A stretch of 6,735 nucleotides of DNA from Spirochaetaceae bacterium (GTDB lineage Bacteria; Spirochaetota; Spirochaetia; Treponematales; Breznakiellaceae), in contig JAITAM010000004.1 in the NCBI GenBank assembly GCA_031284085.1, forward strand, positions 1 through 6,735, in the 5' to 3' direction. Shown here one piece after another: positions 1 to 5,564 of this stretch (its first letter is position 1; each line of letters opens with the position of its first letter). The notes below the pieces were generated by a model that was not told the origin of the DNA, ran no database searches, and worked only from the letters and a program-made list of their open reading frames with translations. The translations under genes and the position numbers were made by a program.

Positions 1-6
1 TGTGCT

Positions 7-51
7 ATATTAAACTGTTGTTCTATGACTATGATACAATCATATTAAACT
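7..51. repeat. Two direct copies of a 10-bp sequence flanking a promoter start
   Basis: ATATTAAACT occurs at 7-16 and again at 42-51, 35 bp apart start to start. The second copy overlaps the -10 box and spacer of the leftward promoter, and the first lies about 15-25 bp downstream of the probable start site. Next to it is a small inverted repeat, ACTAA-tacaga-TTAGT, at 49-64. The arrangement could be paired operator half-sites, but no known consensus is recognised. Confidence 0.35.
30..44. promoter_or_regulatory. Perfect 6-3-6 inverted repeat over the -10 box and start site
   Basis: The sequence TATGAT-aca-ATCATA is a perfect inverted repeat. It covers the -10 box and the likely start point of the leftward promoter, which is where a repressor or a symmetrical DNA-binding dimer would act. 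That it is an operator is inference. In AT-rich DNA a 12-base symmetrical match can also arise by chance. Confidence 0.35.
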
Positions 52-67
52 AATACAGATTAGTCAA
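39..67 (-). promoter_or_regulatory. Sigma70-type promoter reading left, out of the window
   Basis: On the minus strand a -35 box TTGACT (positions 67-62) is followed after exactly 17 bp by a -10 box TATGAT (44-39). Each box matches the consensus at five of six positions. Transcription would start near position 32 and run off the left end of the window, presumably into a minus-strand gene outside it. It is the best-matching promoter I found in this window. Assignment rests on sequence match alone. Confidence 0.55.
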
Positions 68-96
68 GAGAAATTTTGTTGAAAAATGAGCTGCAA

Positions 97-113
97 GTCT
101 TATGAGATAAGAC
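97..113. repeat. Perfect 7-3-7 inverted repeat
   Basis: GTCTTAT-gag-ATAAGAC is a perfect inverted repeat lying about 30 bp upstream of the -35 box of the leftward promoter and downstream of rluD. On the minus strand a run of five T follows, but only after about 10 other bases, so it is a poor intrinsic terminator. It could be a weak transcript end for the rluD operon or a protein-binding site. Confidence 0.3.
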
Positions 114-360
114 AAATGAATGTTTGCTCTAGGCTGTATTCCACCACTTAACTAGATGGTACTTTTCCGCTTGGTTAAGGCAAAGTCCTTGTCTTAGCTA
201 GCCGCAGATTCTATATCTACCAAGGGCATATCTATATGTGTACCTGTACTCAGTTTATGTCTGATCTTTGATTGCCGGTGATACGTCTATATTCGCTTCT
301 ACCAGACTTTAGAGTCATATACCGTTCCCGATACAAGAGCGAGAGCGAAGGTCAGAACAG

Positions 361-391
361 ACGCTTCTACAGCCTGCAGTTGTGGAAGCGT
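361..391. other. Stem-loop spanning the rluD stop codon
   Basis: Bases 361-371 pair with 381-391 around a 9-base loop. The stem has eleven positions with one G-U wobble, which becomes an A-C mismatch if read as minus-strand RNA. The stem includes the TAG stop of rluD (369-367). No T-run follows on the minus strand, so this is not a standard intrinsic terminator. It may protect the 3' end of the operon mRNA or simply reflect coding sequence. Confidence 0.3.
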
Positions 392-1251
392 TGGGGTAAT
401 GGAGCGCTGAATAAGCGCGGGGCATTGTCGCCGGGAATGGTGATGCAAAGACTCTTTGCGTGAAGCATGAGAGAAAAGTCCGGATCAGGCGTGCCGTAAA
501 GAACATCGCCTATAATAGGGTGCTTTATGTGCTTGAGATGCACCCGAATCTGGTGCGTGCGACCGGTTCTCGGCTTAACCAGAAGCAAAGAATACTTGTC
601 CCATGACCGTATAACCCGATAATCGGTAACGGCGCACCTCCCGCCGCTCTTTGAAACCGCAAAACGCTGCCGGTTGCGCGGATCACGGCTTATGAAAGTC
701 TCTATGCGGCCTGAGCGCTCTTTGGGCGTGCCTGCAACAAGAGCCGCATACCGTTTCTTTACCTGCCGATTCTTAAACTGTTCCGCTAGAAACTCAAGCG
801 CCTTTACATCGTAGGCGGCTATGATCACGCCTGAAGTATCTTTATCAAGTCGATGCACGATACCGGGTCGAAACGTATCTTGTGCGCACAAATCTTTATG
901 CCGAAACAAAAGAGCGTTTACCAGCGTGCCGTGCCGGTTGCCCGCTCCAGGATGCACAACCATGCCTTGCCGCTTATTTACCACGATAACTCTTTCATCT
1001 TCATAGATAAGATCAAGGGCAATATCCTCAGGTTCTATAAACTCAAGCTCCGGTTTCTGCCACGACAGCTCAAGCACGTCTCCTTTGCGGACTATTCGGG
1101 ACAGTTTGGCCGGCTTTCCATTAACAAAAGCCTGCATCGCTCGTGCTTTGATCTGGGATCGGGTGAACAGTTTAAGGTACTCGGCTATATAACGGTCTAG
1201 ACGGAGCGGCACGGAGAGCTGTTCGCAAACCGTGTCTGAGAAGGTCGGCAT
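367..1251 (-). CDS. rluD: RluD-type 23S rRNA pseudouridine synthase
   Basis: This enzyme converts uridines in rRNA to pseudouridine. RluD itself acts on helix 69 of 23S rRNA during large-subunit assembly, in the cytoplasm. From the ATG at 1251 the protein has 294 residues, slightly shorter than E. coli RluD. An S4-like RNA-binding domain occupies about residues 8-65. The catalytic domain follows, with the family motif HRLDKDTSG, whose aspartate (about residue 136) is the nucleophile, then GRTHQIRVHL at about 230-239. The stretch HPGAGNRHGTLVNALL near residue 100 is typical of the RluA/RluD group. A TTG at 1263 would add four residues, but the ATG overlaps the preceding stop codon as TAATG and there is no Shine-Dalgarno site, which points to translational coupling at 1251. 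It is the third gene of the operon. The exact target uridines (RluD, RluC or RluA type) cannot be fixed from sequence alone. Confidence 0.9.
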   Translation of the reverse strand: MPTFSDTVCEQLSVPLRLDRYIAEYLKLFTRSQIKARAMQAFVNGKPAKLSRIVRKGDVLELSWQKPELEFIEPEDIALDLIYEDERVIVVNKRQGMVVHPGAGNRHGTLVNALLFRHKDLCAQDTFRPGIVHRLDKDTSGVIIAAYDVKALEFLAEQFKNRQVKKRYAALVAGTPKERSGRIETFISRDPRNRQRFAVSKSGGRCAVTDYRVIRSWDKYSLLLVKPRTGRTHQIRVHLKHIKHPIIGDVLYGTPDPDFSLMLHAKSLCITIPGDNAPRLFSAPLPQRFHNCRL

Positions 1252-1673
1252 TAAGGCGACCAATAGAGCGGGGTGCGGATAATAACCGCCTCATTACCGG
1301 GCTTTTTTGTATCCGCCTTGCGTTTGTGCTGAACAATAAGGTAATCAACGAGTGCAATGATCAAAGAGGCTGCAACCGCAACAGAAATAGTAACGCCTTT
1401 TTCACCATCGGTCATATCAATAGCGCCTGCCGGCTTGAAAGGCCACGGAGCGTAGAGTGCATTTGCATCGTGTGAAAGAAAGCGAATACTGTCTATGGCG
1501 AAGTTTGAAGCAAACATAGTAAAAGGGAAGCTGCCGAAAGCAACAATCTCGGCGCGGCGGAGGTCCTTTAACCATTGCGGATGAGTTTCCGGCTTAAAGA
1601 GCTGGAAAGGCGATTCCTGTGCCGCTAACGGTATTGCACAGAGCAGTAAAAGAGTCTGAAAGAAGCGCCTCAT
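1251..1673 (-). CDS. Small exported or membrane-anchored protein of unknown function
   Basis: The predicted protein has 140 residues and I do not recognise a named family. Residues 1-18 form a signal peptide: MRR, then a hydrophobic stretch, ending LAA before QES. A cysteine at residue 12 after four leucines is too early and has an unusual -1 residue for a convincing lipoprotein signal. A middle segment with the stretch AEIVAFGSFPF (about 41-51) is moderately hydrophobic. One clear transmembrane helix spans about 93-115 and is followed by HKRK, so the short tail is probably cytoplasmic and the middle part periplasmic. The start at 1673 is chosen because its ATG overlaps the HD gene's TGA as ATGA and a GGAGGG site lies 8 bp upstream; a GTG at 1682 would overlap that site. 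Its stop overlaps the rluD start. Its place between two cytoplasmic enzymes is the only clue to its role. Confidence 0.75.
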   Translation of the reverse strand: MRRFFQTLLLLCAIPLAAQESPFQLFKPETHPQWLKDLRRAEIVAFGSFPFTMFASNFAIDSIRFLSHDANALYAPWPFKPAGAIDMTDGEKGVTISVAVAASLIIALVDYLIVQHKRKADTKKPGNEAVIIRTPLYWSP

Positions 1674-2239
1674 TGTTCGCACCCTCCGTGTATTTCAAGC
1701 CAGTTAAGCATCTCTTTGCGCGATGCTACAAGCGCCTGCAGTTCTGCAAGCATTGCCTTGTCCACTTCTTCGGCGATAGGAAAGATGTACTGAGCTGTTT
1801 CCGCCGTGTATCGAGCTATAAACGCAGGTTCATTGATAAAGCCCAGCGAGATCATATTGGAGATACGGTCGGCTACTTTCAGTATTTTTGCTTTTGTCGA
1901 ACCGTTTTCAGCTATACGGCGCAAAAACTGCACCTTTGTTTCACCTATGATACGGCTTACTTCTAAAACAAGGTTATAAACAGATGGGCTTTCATAATCA
2001 ACAGACAAAAGCAAGTTATGATTAAAATCCGGTATATCTTCAATAACATCGTGTACTATTGCCGCCTTTAGCAGTACCGAATCGATATATCCGTAGTCCA
2101 GCAATATTGCCATAGTATCTAATTGATGGCGGAACATATTGCCGCCGGCATGACGCTGCTTACCAATAAGCGCTGTTGCTAGTTGAATATACGGAGCAAG
2201 GTGCGTACCGTGCAAGTGAATCATTTCTTCTATTGTCAT
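1670..2239 (-). CDS. HD-domain protein resembling a small (p)ppGpp hydrolase
   Basis: The 189-residue protein consists almost entirely of one HD metal-dependent phosphohydrolase domain of the RelA/SpoT hydrolase type, close in size to MESH1-like small alarmone hydrolases. By eye the Mn-binding and catalytic set is all present: H38 (in RHQLD), H63-D64 and E67-D68 (in HDVIED), and D124 with N128 (in KVADRISNM, matching KLADRLHNM of Rel enzymes). No synthetase, TGS or ACT domain follows, so the protein could only hydrolyse. The likely activity is removal of the 3'-pyrophosphate of (p)ppGpp, but other nucleotide substrates are possible, as in other HD proteins. The ATG at 2239 directly follows a terminator U-run and has no Shine-Dalgarno site within normal distance. 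An in-frame ATG at 2224 is an alternative start. It is the first gene of the three-gene operon. Confidence 0.75.
   Translation of the reverse strand: MTIEEMIHLHGTHLAPYIQLATALIGKQRHAGGNMFRHQLDTMAILLDYGYIDSVLLKAAIVHDVIEDIPDFNHNLLLSVDYESPSVYNLVLEVSRIIGETKVQFLRRIAENGSTKAKILKVADRISNMISLGFINEPAFIARYTAETAQYIFPIAEEVDKAMLAELQALVASRKEMLNWLEIHGGCEQ
1682..1687 (-). promoter_or_regulatory. Ribosome binding site inside the HD gene, deciding the next start
   Basis: GGAGGG on the minus strand lies within the last codons of the HD-domain gene, 8 bases before the ATG at 1673. This spacing fits initiation at that ATG and excludes the upstream GTG at 1682, which shares a base with the site. Confidence 0.65.
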
Positions 2240-2290
2240 AAAAAATAGGCTGTAAGAACCTCAAGCCAAAAGCTTGAAGGTAACAGCCTG
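2240..2290 (-). terminator. Intrinsic terminator after valS, abutting the HD gene start
   Basis: Read on the minus strand, AGGCTGT (2289-2253 side arms 2289-2283 and 2253-2247) closes a long stem. A second helix inside it, GCTTGA / TCAAGC (2277-2272 and 2266-2261), has a five-base loop, and the ACC/GGT pairs outside it are separated by a bulged A. The stem is followed at once by TA and six T (2245-2240). This is a strong Rho-independent terminator shape. It fits the end of the valS transcript, about 90 bp beyond its stop. Its U-run touches the ATG of the HD gene, so it would also stop any transcript that starts just upstream. Confidence 0.8.
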
Positions 2291-2306
2291 TAGGCTTAAT
2301 GCCTAC
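2290..2306 (-). other. Stem-loop just ahead of the terminator
   Basis: GTAGGC-attaa-GCCTAC on the minus strand (2306-2290) is a perfect 6-bp stem with a five-base loop, directly adjoining the terminator stem. Its 5' arm contains TAGGC, which could instead pair with GCCTA at the 3' edge of the terminator stem. The two structures could therefore compete. The competing helix is only 5 bp, so a switch is speculative. Confidence 0.5.
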
Positions 2307-2312
2307 CCTCCT

Positions 2313-2341
2313 TCTATAGCCCTCGCTAGAGGGATTGTCTA
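2313..2341 (-). promoter_or_regulatory. Candidate promoter of the HD-small protein-rluD operon
   Basis: On the minus strand a -35-like TAGACA (2341-2336, five of six consensus bases) and a -10-like TATAGA (2318-2313, four of six) are exactly 17 bp apart. The spacer holds the perfect inverted repeat CCCTC-tagc-GAGGG (2333-2320). Transcription would begin near 2306 and meet the stem-loop and terminator before reaching the coding region. AAGGAGGG follows immediately but has no usable ATG, GTG or TTG start at the right distance. The promoter is plausible, not proven. Confidence 0.35.
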
Positions 2342-2344
2342 TTC

Positions 2345-2377
2345 TGCGCTACGCGCAAAGGATTTCTTTACGTCCTT
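2345..2377. repeat. Two further inverted repeats behind the valS stop
   Basis: TGCGC-tac-GCGCA (2345-2357) is a perfect 5-3-5 inverted repeat. AAGGA (2358-2362) with TCCTT (2373-2377) forms a second, weaker one starting directly after the valS stop codon. Together with the repeats at 2248-2333 this makes five inverted repeats in about 130 bp. They may stabilise the valS 3' end or be part of a dispersed palindromic element. Confidence 0.4.
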
Positions 2378-2378
2378 C

Positions 2379-5003
2379 TTAGTCCATTAAATCCTGCAAA
2401 TACAGCCGGACTTTTCCTACTTTTATCTTTGCTTCTTCCAGTTTTTGCTGCTCTTTAGCGACTAAAGCTTGCGGAGCTGCTTTGAGAAAAGCCGCATTTG
2501 AAAGTTTTGCTTCAAGTCCGTCTATGAATCGTTTGTCCTTTTCCAGCTCTTTTGTAAATTTTTGTATAATGATGGTGCGATCAACGGCTTCTGTAACAAA
2601 GACAAAAGCTTCAAAGCCTTTGCCGACAAGCCCGACAGAGCCTGCCGGCTTGCCGATCTCGGCTAATGTAAAGTTTATTTCAGATAAACCGGCAAGTAAC
2701 TTGATAAGCTCGGCATTGCTGCTAAGGTCTGTCCTTGCAACTTGCACACGCAGCCGCTTCTCAGGCGTGATACCACACTCGGCTCGGAGCGTCCGCACCA
2801 GCCGTACCAGCTCTTGTATACCGGCAAAAGAGGCTTCCTCCTGCGGAGCTTCCCTGCCTGTCTCGTATACAGGGTATGCAGCGGTAATGAGCTGTCCAGT
2901 TGCATCAGGCAGCTTGCTGTAAATCTCTTCGGTAATAAATGGCAAAAGCGGATGGAGGAGCCGCAGCGACTCGGCAAGCACTTCAAGCAGTACGGTCGTT
3001 GCGCGATCCTTTTCCGCATCATCGCCGGCTCTGAATGAAAGCTTTGTGGCTTCAAGATACCAGTCGCAAAAGTCGCTCCAAAAATACTCGTATGCTGCGG
3101 TGGCGGCATCGTTGTAGCGGTATGAAAGGAAAGCCTCTGTCATGCTCTGCACGGTTCTATTAAGCCGTGCATAAATCCAGCGATCAACCGGAAGAAGCGC
3201 CGCCTGCACTACTTTATTGCGCCCTTCCAGATTCATAAGAATATAGCGGCTTGCATTCCAAATCTTATTGGCAAACTTAGAGCCTATGCTAAAAGCCTTC
3301 TTTTCAAGGAGTATATCCTGCCCTTGCGCGCACAAAAAGGCAAGAGTGAATTTAAGCGCATCGGCACCGAATTCTTCTACAATATCCAAAGGGTCAATGC
3401 CGTTTCCAAGGCTTTTACTCATTTTCTTGCCTTTTTCATCACGAAGCAAACCGTGAATGTAAATGTTACGGAAAGGCACTTGCCCTGTGAATTCAAGACC
3501 TGCCATTATCATTCGTGATACCCAGAAGAAGATAATGTCATAAGCAGTTACTAAAGTAGTTGTCGGATAGAAGGCGGCGAGGTCCGGCGTTTTATTGGGC
3601 CAGCCGAGGGTGGAAAAGGGCCATAACCAACTTGAAAACCATGTATCAAGCACATCAGGGTCTTGCTCAAGGTCCTTTGACGAACAGGAAGGACAAGACT
3701 CAGGGTCTTTGCGTGTTACAATAAGCTTGCCACAGTGCCTACAGGTCCATGCAGGGATTCTGTGTCCCCACCAAATCTGGCGGGATATACACCAATCACG
3801 GATATTTTCAAGCCAATGCCGGTAGGTATGTTCCCACTTGCGCGGGTAAAACACGATCTCGCCCTGTTTCCAAGCCGCAAGAGCTTTGTCCGCAAGAGGA
3901 CGCATTCTGACAAACCACTGTTCCGATAGAAACGGCTCAATCACCGTACCGCACCGGTAACAATGGCCCACAGCGTGCGTGATGGACTGCTCACCGGCAT
4001 AAAACCCACCCTTTTTCAAGTCCACGACCGCTTTTTCCCGCGCCTCTTTGACTTTTAGCCCTCGGTATTGTTCCGGCACGGCATCGTTGAGACGCCCATC
4101 AGCGGTAAGTATGTTAATAAGCTCCAGCTTGTGTCTGCCTGCTATTTCCCAATCGTCTTGCGCATGTGCCGGAGTGATTTTTAAGGCGCCTGTGCCAAGG
4201 CTTTTATCAACAAGCGGGTCGGCAATGACCGGAATCTGTCTTTCGGTTAAAGGCAAGTGTACAAACTCTCCCACCAGCTTCTTGTACCGTTCATCTTCAG
4301 GATGAACGGCAACAGCCACATCGCCGAACATTGTTTCAGGACGTGTGGTGGCGACTTCGATAAAGCCCTTGCCGTCGACGCACGGGTAACGGATTTGGTA
4401 CATCTTGCCGCCTGTTTCCTCGTAGTCAACTTCATCATCGGAAAGCGCAGTGCTGCACGAAGTACACCAGTTGACGAGGTAATTGCCTTTATATAAGAGG
4501 TTGCGCTCGTAAAGACTGACAAAGACCTCGCGCACAGCCTGCGAAAGCCCCTCATCCATAGTGAAGCGTTCACGCGACCAGTCTACCGATGCGCCCATGC
4601 GTGCAAGCTGCTTTGAGATGATCTTATGGTGTTCTGCTTTTACCTTCCATGTTTCCTCAATAAACTTTTCTCGTCCAAGGTCGTGGCGGGAAAGGGAGCG
4701 TGCTTTGAGTTGTTTTTCAACGACGTGCTGTGTTGCAATACCGGCATGATCGGTACCCGGCACCCACAAGGTAGGCTCTCCGCACATTCTGTGGAAGCGA
4801 ATAGCGGTATCTATAAGCGTTATTACCAAGCCATGCCCTAAGTGCAAGACGCCTGTAACATTTGGCGGCGGTATTACAATGACGAAAGGCGTCTTGGCGC
4901 TCTCGCCTGCTGGCGCAAAAGCCTGTGTGTGCAGCCATTTTGCATAGACTGCATCTTCAAAATGTTTAGGATTAAACGAGCGTTCTAATTCAATCGCGTG
5001 CAT
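2379..5003 (-). CDS. valS: Valyl-tRNA synthetase
   Basis: This class I aminoacyl-tRNA synthetase charges tRNA-Val in the cytoplasm and clears mis-attached threonine. The 874-residue protein is of normal length and appears intact. PPPNVTG and the HIGH-type signature HLGHG lie at residues 45-58 and KMSKS at 527-531. The CP1 editing domain follows the N-terminal Rossmann half, with TTRPET at 219-224 and the HAQDDWE segment at about 280-286. Cysteine pairs at 180/183, 348/351, 421/424 and 437/440 look like zinc-binding knuckles. WCISRQIWWGHRIPAW at 404-419 is a hallmark of ValRS. The anticodon-binding helical domain covers about 600-760, and the last 60 residues form the usual C-terminal coiled coil. 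The ATG at 5003 has GAGAGGA five bases upstream. The gene stands alone: promoter upstream, terminator downstream, divergent from the oxidoreductase gene. Confidence 0.97.
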   Translation of the reverse strand: MHAIELERSFNPKHFEDAVYAKWLHTQAFAPAGESAKTPFVIVIPPPNVTGVLHLGHGLVITLIDTAIRFHRMCGEPTLWVPGTDHAGIATQHVVEKQLKARSLSRHDLGREKFIEETWKVKAEHHKIISKQLARMGASVDWSRERFTMDEGLSQAVREVFVSLYERNLLYKGNYLVNWCTSCSTALSDDEVDYEETGGKMYQIRYPCVDGKGFIEVATTRPETMFGDVAVAVHPEDERYKKLVGEFVHLPLTERQIPVIADPLVDKSLGTGALKITPAHAQDDWEIAGRHKLELINILTADGRLNDAVPEQYRGLKVKEAREKAVVDLKKGGFYAGEQSITHAVGHCYRCGTVIEPFLSEQWFVRMRPLADKALAAWKQGEIVFYPRKWEHTYRHWLENIRDWCISRQIWWGHRIPAWTCRHCGKLIVTRKDPESCPSCSSKDLEQDPDVLDTWFSSWLWPFSTLGWPNKTPDLAAFYPTTTLVTAYDIIFFWVSRMIMAGLEFTGQVPFRNIYIHGLLRDEKGKKMSKSLGNGIDPLDIVEEFGADALKFTLAFLCAQGQDILLEKKAFSIGSKFANKIWNASRYILMNLEGRNKVVQAALLPVDRWIYARLNRTVQSMTEAFLSYRYNDAATAAYEYFWSDFCDWYLEATKLSFRAGDDAEKDRATTVLLEVLAESLRLLHPLLPFITEEIYSKLPDATGQLITAAYPVYETGREAPQEEASFAGIQELVRLVRTLRAECGITPEKRLRVQVARTDLSSNAELIKLLAGLSEINFTLAEIGKPAGSVGLVGKGFEAFVFVTEAVDRTIIIQKFTKELEKDKRFIDGLEAKLSNAAFLKAAPQALVAKEQQKLEEAKIKVGKVRLYLQDLMD

Positions 5004-5008
5004 TTGTG

Positions 5009-5015
5009 TCCTCTC
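5009..5015 (-). promoter_or_regulatory. Ribosome binding site of valS
   Basis: GAGAGGA on the minus strand lies five bases before the ATG at 5003, which supports that start codon. Confidence 0.65.
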
Positions 5016-5032
5016 ATAGTATGAATAGTGGC

Positions 5033-5061
5033 AGTATAGTCAAAAGCAAGATAAGAGGCAA
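5033..5061 (-). promoter_or_regulatory. Probable valS promoter
   Basis: On the minus strand TTGCCT (5061-5056, four of six consensus bases) and TATACT (5038-5033, five of six) are separated by 17 bp. Transcription would start near 5026, giving a leader of about 23 bases that includes the ribosome binding site. A leader this short leaves no room for a T-box, and none is visible further upstream. A second possible pair, TTGACT and TACTAT spaced by 16 bp, lies closer to the gene but would leave almost no leader. Confidence 0.5.
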
Positions 5062-5425
5062 GCCTAAGCTTTCGGTATTGGTATCAAAAGCGAGCCTCCA
5101 ACCCTAGAGCTCTGTCCCCTCAAGATTTCTACTTGTCTATATTATTCCCGCACCGTGTGAAAGCTTGGCCTAAGATAATGAAGTGGATAAAGCAAGTGGT
5201 TGCCGTGCGGTGGTAAGAGGCTCAAAACAATAGAACATTTCTGAGGAGACAGATTCTGGAGTAGAAAGATTACGGATGAGAGAGGTTTCTGGACAGTCTT
5301 TGAGTATCAGGATTGGCAGCAAGAGCAGAGGCGTGGGAATACGGAGGAGCGTATCATCGTTATCATGGAATAACGCGGATAGCGTCTGCGGTAACGAAGG
5401 AGTTCTGGGATAATTTCCACGCTAG

Positions 5426-5459
5426 GTTTAAGGACAGACCTTACAGTCTATCCTTAAAC
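5426..5459. repeat. 34-nt near-perfect palindrome upstream of the oxidoreductase gene
   Basis: GTTTAAGGA (5426-5434) is the exact inverse complement of TCCTTAAAC (5451-5459). Inside it AGAC (5436-5439) pairs with GTCT (5446-5449) around a six-base loop, with a single C/A mismatch between the two helices. No T-run follows on either strand, so it is not an intrinsic terminator. It lies about 105 bp before the start codon and could be an operator or an mRNA leader hairpin. Confidence 0.6.
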
Positions 5460-5468
5460 TCCGGCTAT

Positions 5469-5482
5469 TGGCGCCTGCGCCG
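5469..5482. repeat. Short GC-rich inverted repeat
   Basis: TGGCG-cctg-CGCCG forms a small stem of four GC pairs plus a wobble, ten bases after the 34-nt palindrome. It resembles the GCGC-type inverted repeat at 2345-2357, and both follow the bases CTATT. Confidence 0.35.
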
Positions 5483-5535
5483 AAGCTTGGAACAGCCTGC
5501 CAGTGCGATACCCTCTTCTTTCTTTTTTAGTTTTC

Positions 5536-5541
5536 TATTAT
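5536..5541 (+). promoter_or_regulatory. Weak candidate -10 box for the oxidoreductase gene
   Basis: TATTAT matches the -10 consensus at five of six positions and would place the start of transcription just before the ribosome binding site. No recognisable -35 box lies 16-18 bp upstream; that area is a C/T-rich tract. The promoter may lie further upstream, in which case the palindromes would be in the mRNA leader. Confidence 0.25.
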
Positions 5542-5552
5542 CGTTGTTATTT

Positions 5553-5558
5553 AGGAGG
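5553..5558 (+). promoter_or_regulatory. Strong ribosome binding site fixing the oxidoreductase start
   Basis: AGGAGG stands six bases before the ATG at 5565. This perfect site decides for the short start over the in-frame upstream ATG at 5313. Confidence 0.85.
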
Positions 5559-5564
5559 AAAAGA

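Larger units (their letters stand above)
1..366. other. Intergenic region left of the rluD operon, no convincing gene
   Basis: This stretch is AT-rich at its left end. I see no tRNA-like T-loop, no homologous-looking reading frame and no insertion-sequence ends. What it does contain is regulatory-looking: a leftward promoter at 39-67, a palindrome at 30-44, two copies of a 10-bp repeat, and a 7-3-7 inverted repeat at 97-113. A short plus-strand reading frame starting near 272 runs antisense into rluD and has no recognisable product, so I do not call it a gene. The gene served by the leftward promoter lies beyond the window edge. Confidence 0.6.
5004..5564. other. Divergent intergenic region between valS and the oxidoreductase gene
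   Basis: This 561-bp gap carries the valS promoter at its left end and a palindrome-rich leader at its right end. I see no RNA gene and no insertion sequence. The frame of the oxidoreductase stays open upstream to a possible start at 5313. The 84 extra codons encode nothing recognisable, end in a low-complexity Phe/Ser/Leu stretch, and lie before a strong ribosome binding site, so they are taken as non-coding. A 45-codon frame at 5276-5413 has no ribosome binding site and no recognisable product. Confidence 0.6.

Noticed and set aside
272..463. Plus-strand frame of 63 codons at the left, overlapping rluD antisense.
   Set aside because: There is no ribosome binding site or recognisable product, and half of it lies opposite the conserved end of rluD.
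1252..1263. Longer rluD start at a TTG (1263).
   Set aside because: The ATG at 1251 forms a TAATG overlap with the preceding stop, and nothing like a ribosome binding site supports the TTG.
1674..1682. Longer start of the small membrane protein at a GTG (1682).
   Set aside because: This GTG shares a base with the GGAGGG site. The ATG at 1673 has correct spacing and an ATGA overlap with the upstream gene.
2240..2313. Leader peptide using AAGGAGG at 2313-2307 with an ATT start on the minus strand.
   Set aside because: ATT is a very rare start codon, the frame does not match the HD gene, and the peptide has no run of regulatory codons such as valine or another single amino acid.
2482..4938. 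Several plus- and minus-strand frames of 60-146 codons within valS.
   Set aside because: They lie in other frames of a fully conserved valyl-tRNA synthetase and show no family motifs of their own.
5313..5564. In-frame N-terminal extension of the oxidoreductase by 84 codons from an ATG at 5313.
   Set aside because: The extension has no recognisable domain, contains the 34-nt palindrome and a low-complexity tail, and precedes a perfect AGGAGG site six bases before the ATG at 5565. The family's Rossmann fold begins at that ATG.
5004..5564. T-box or other tRNA-sensing leader for valS.
   Set aside because: The valS leader from the best promoter is only about 23 bases, and no specifier or antiterminator structure is visible further upstream.
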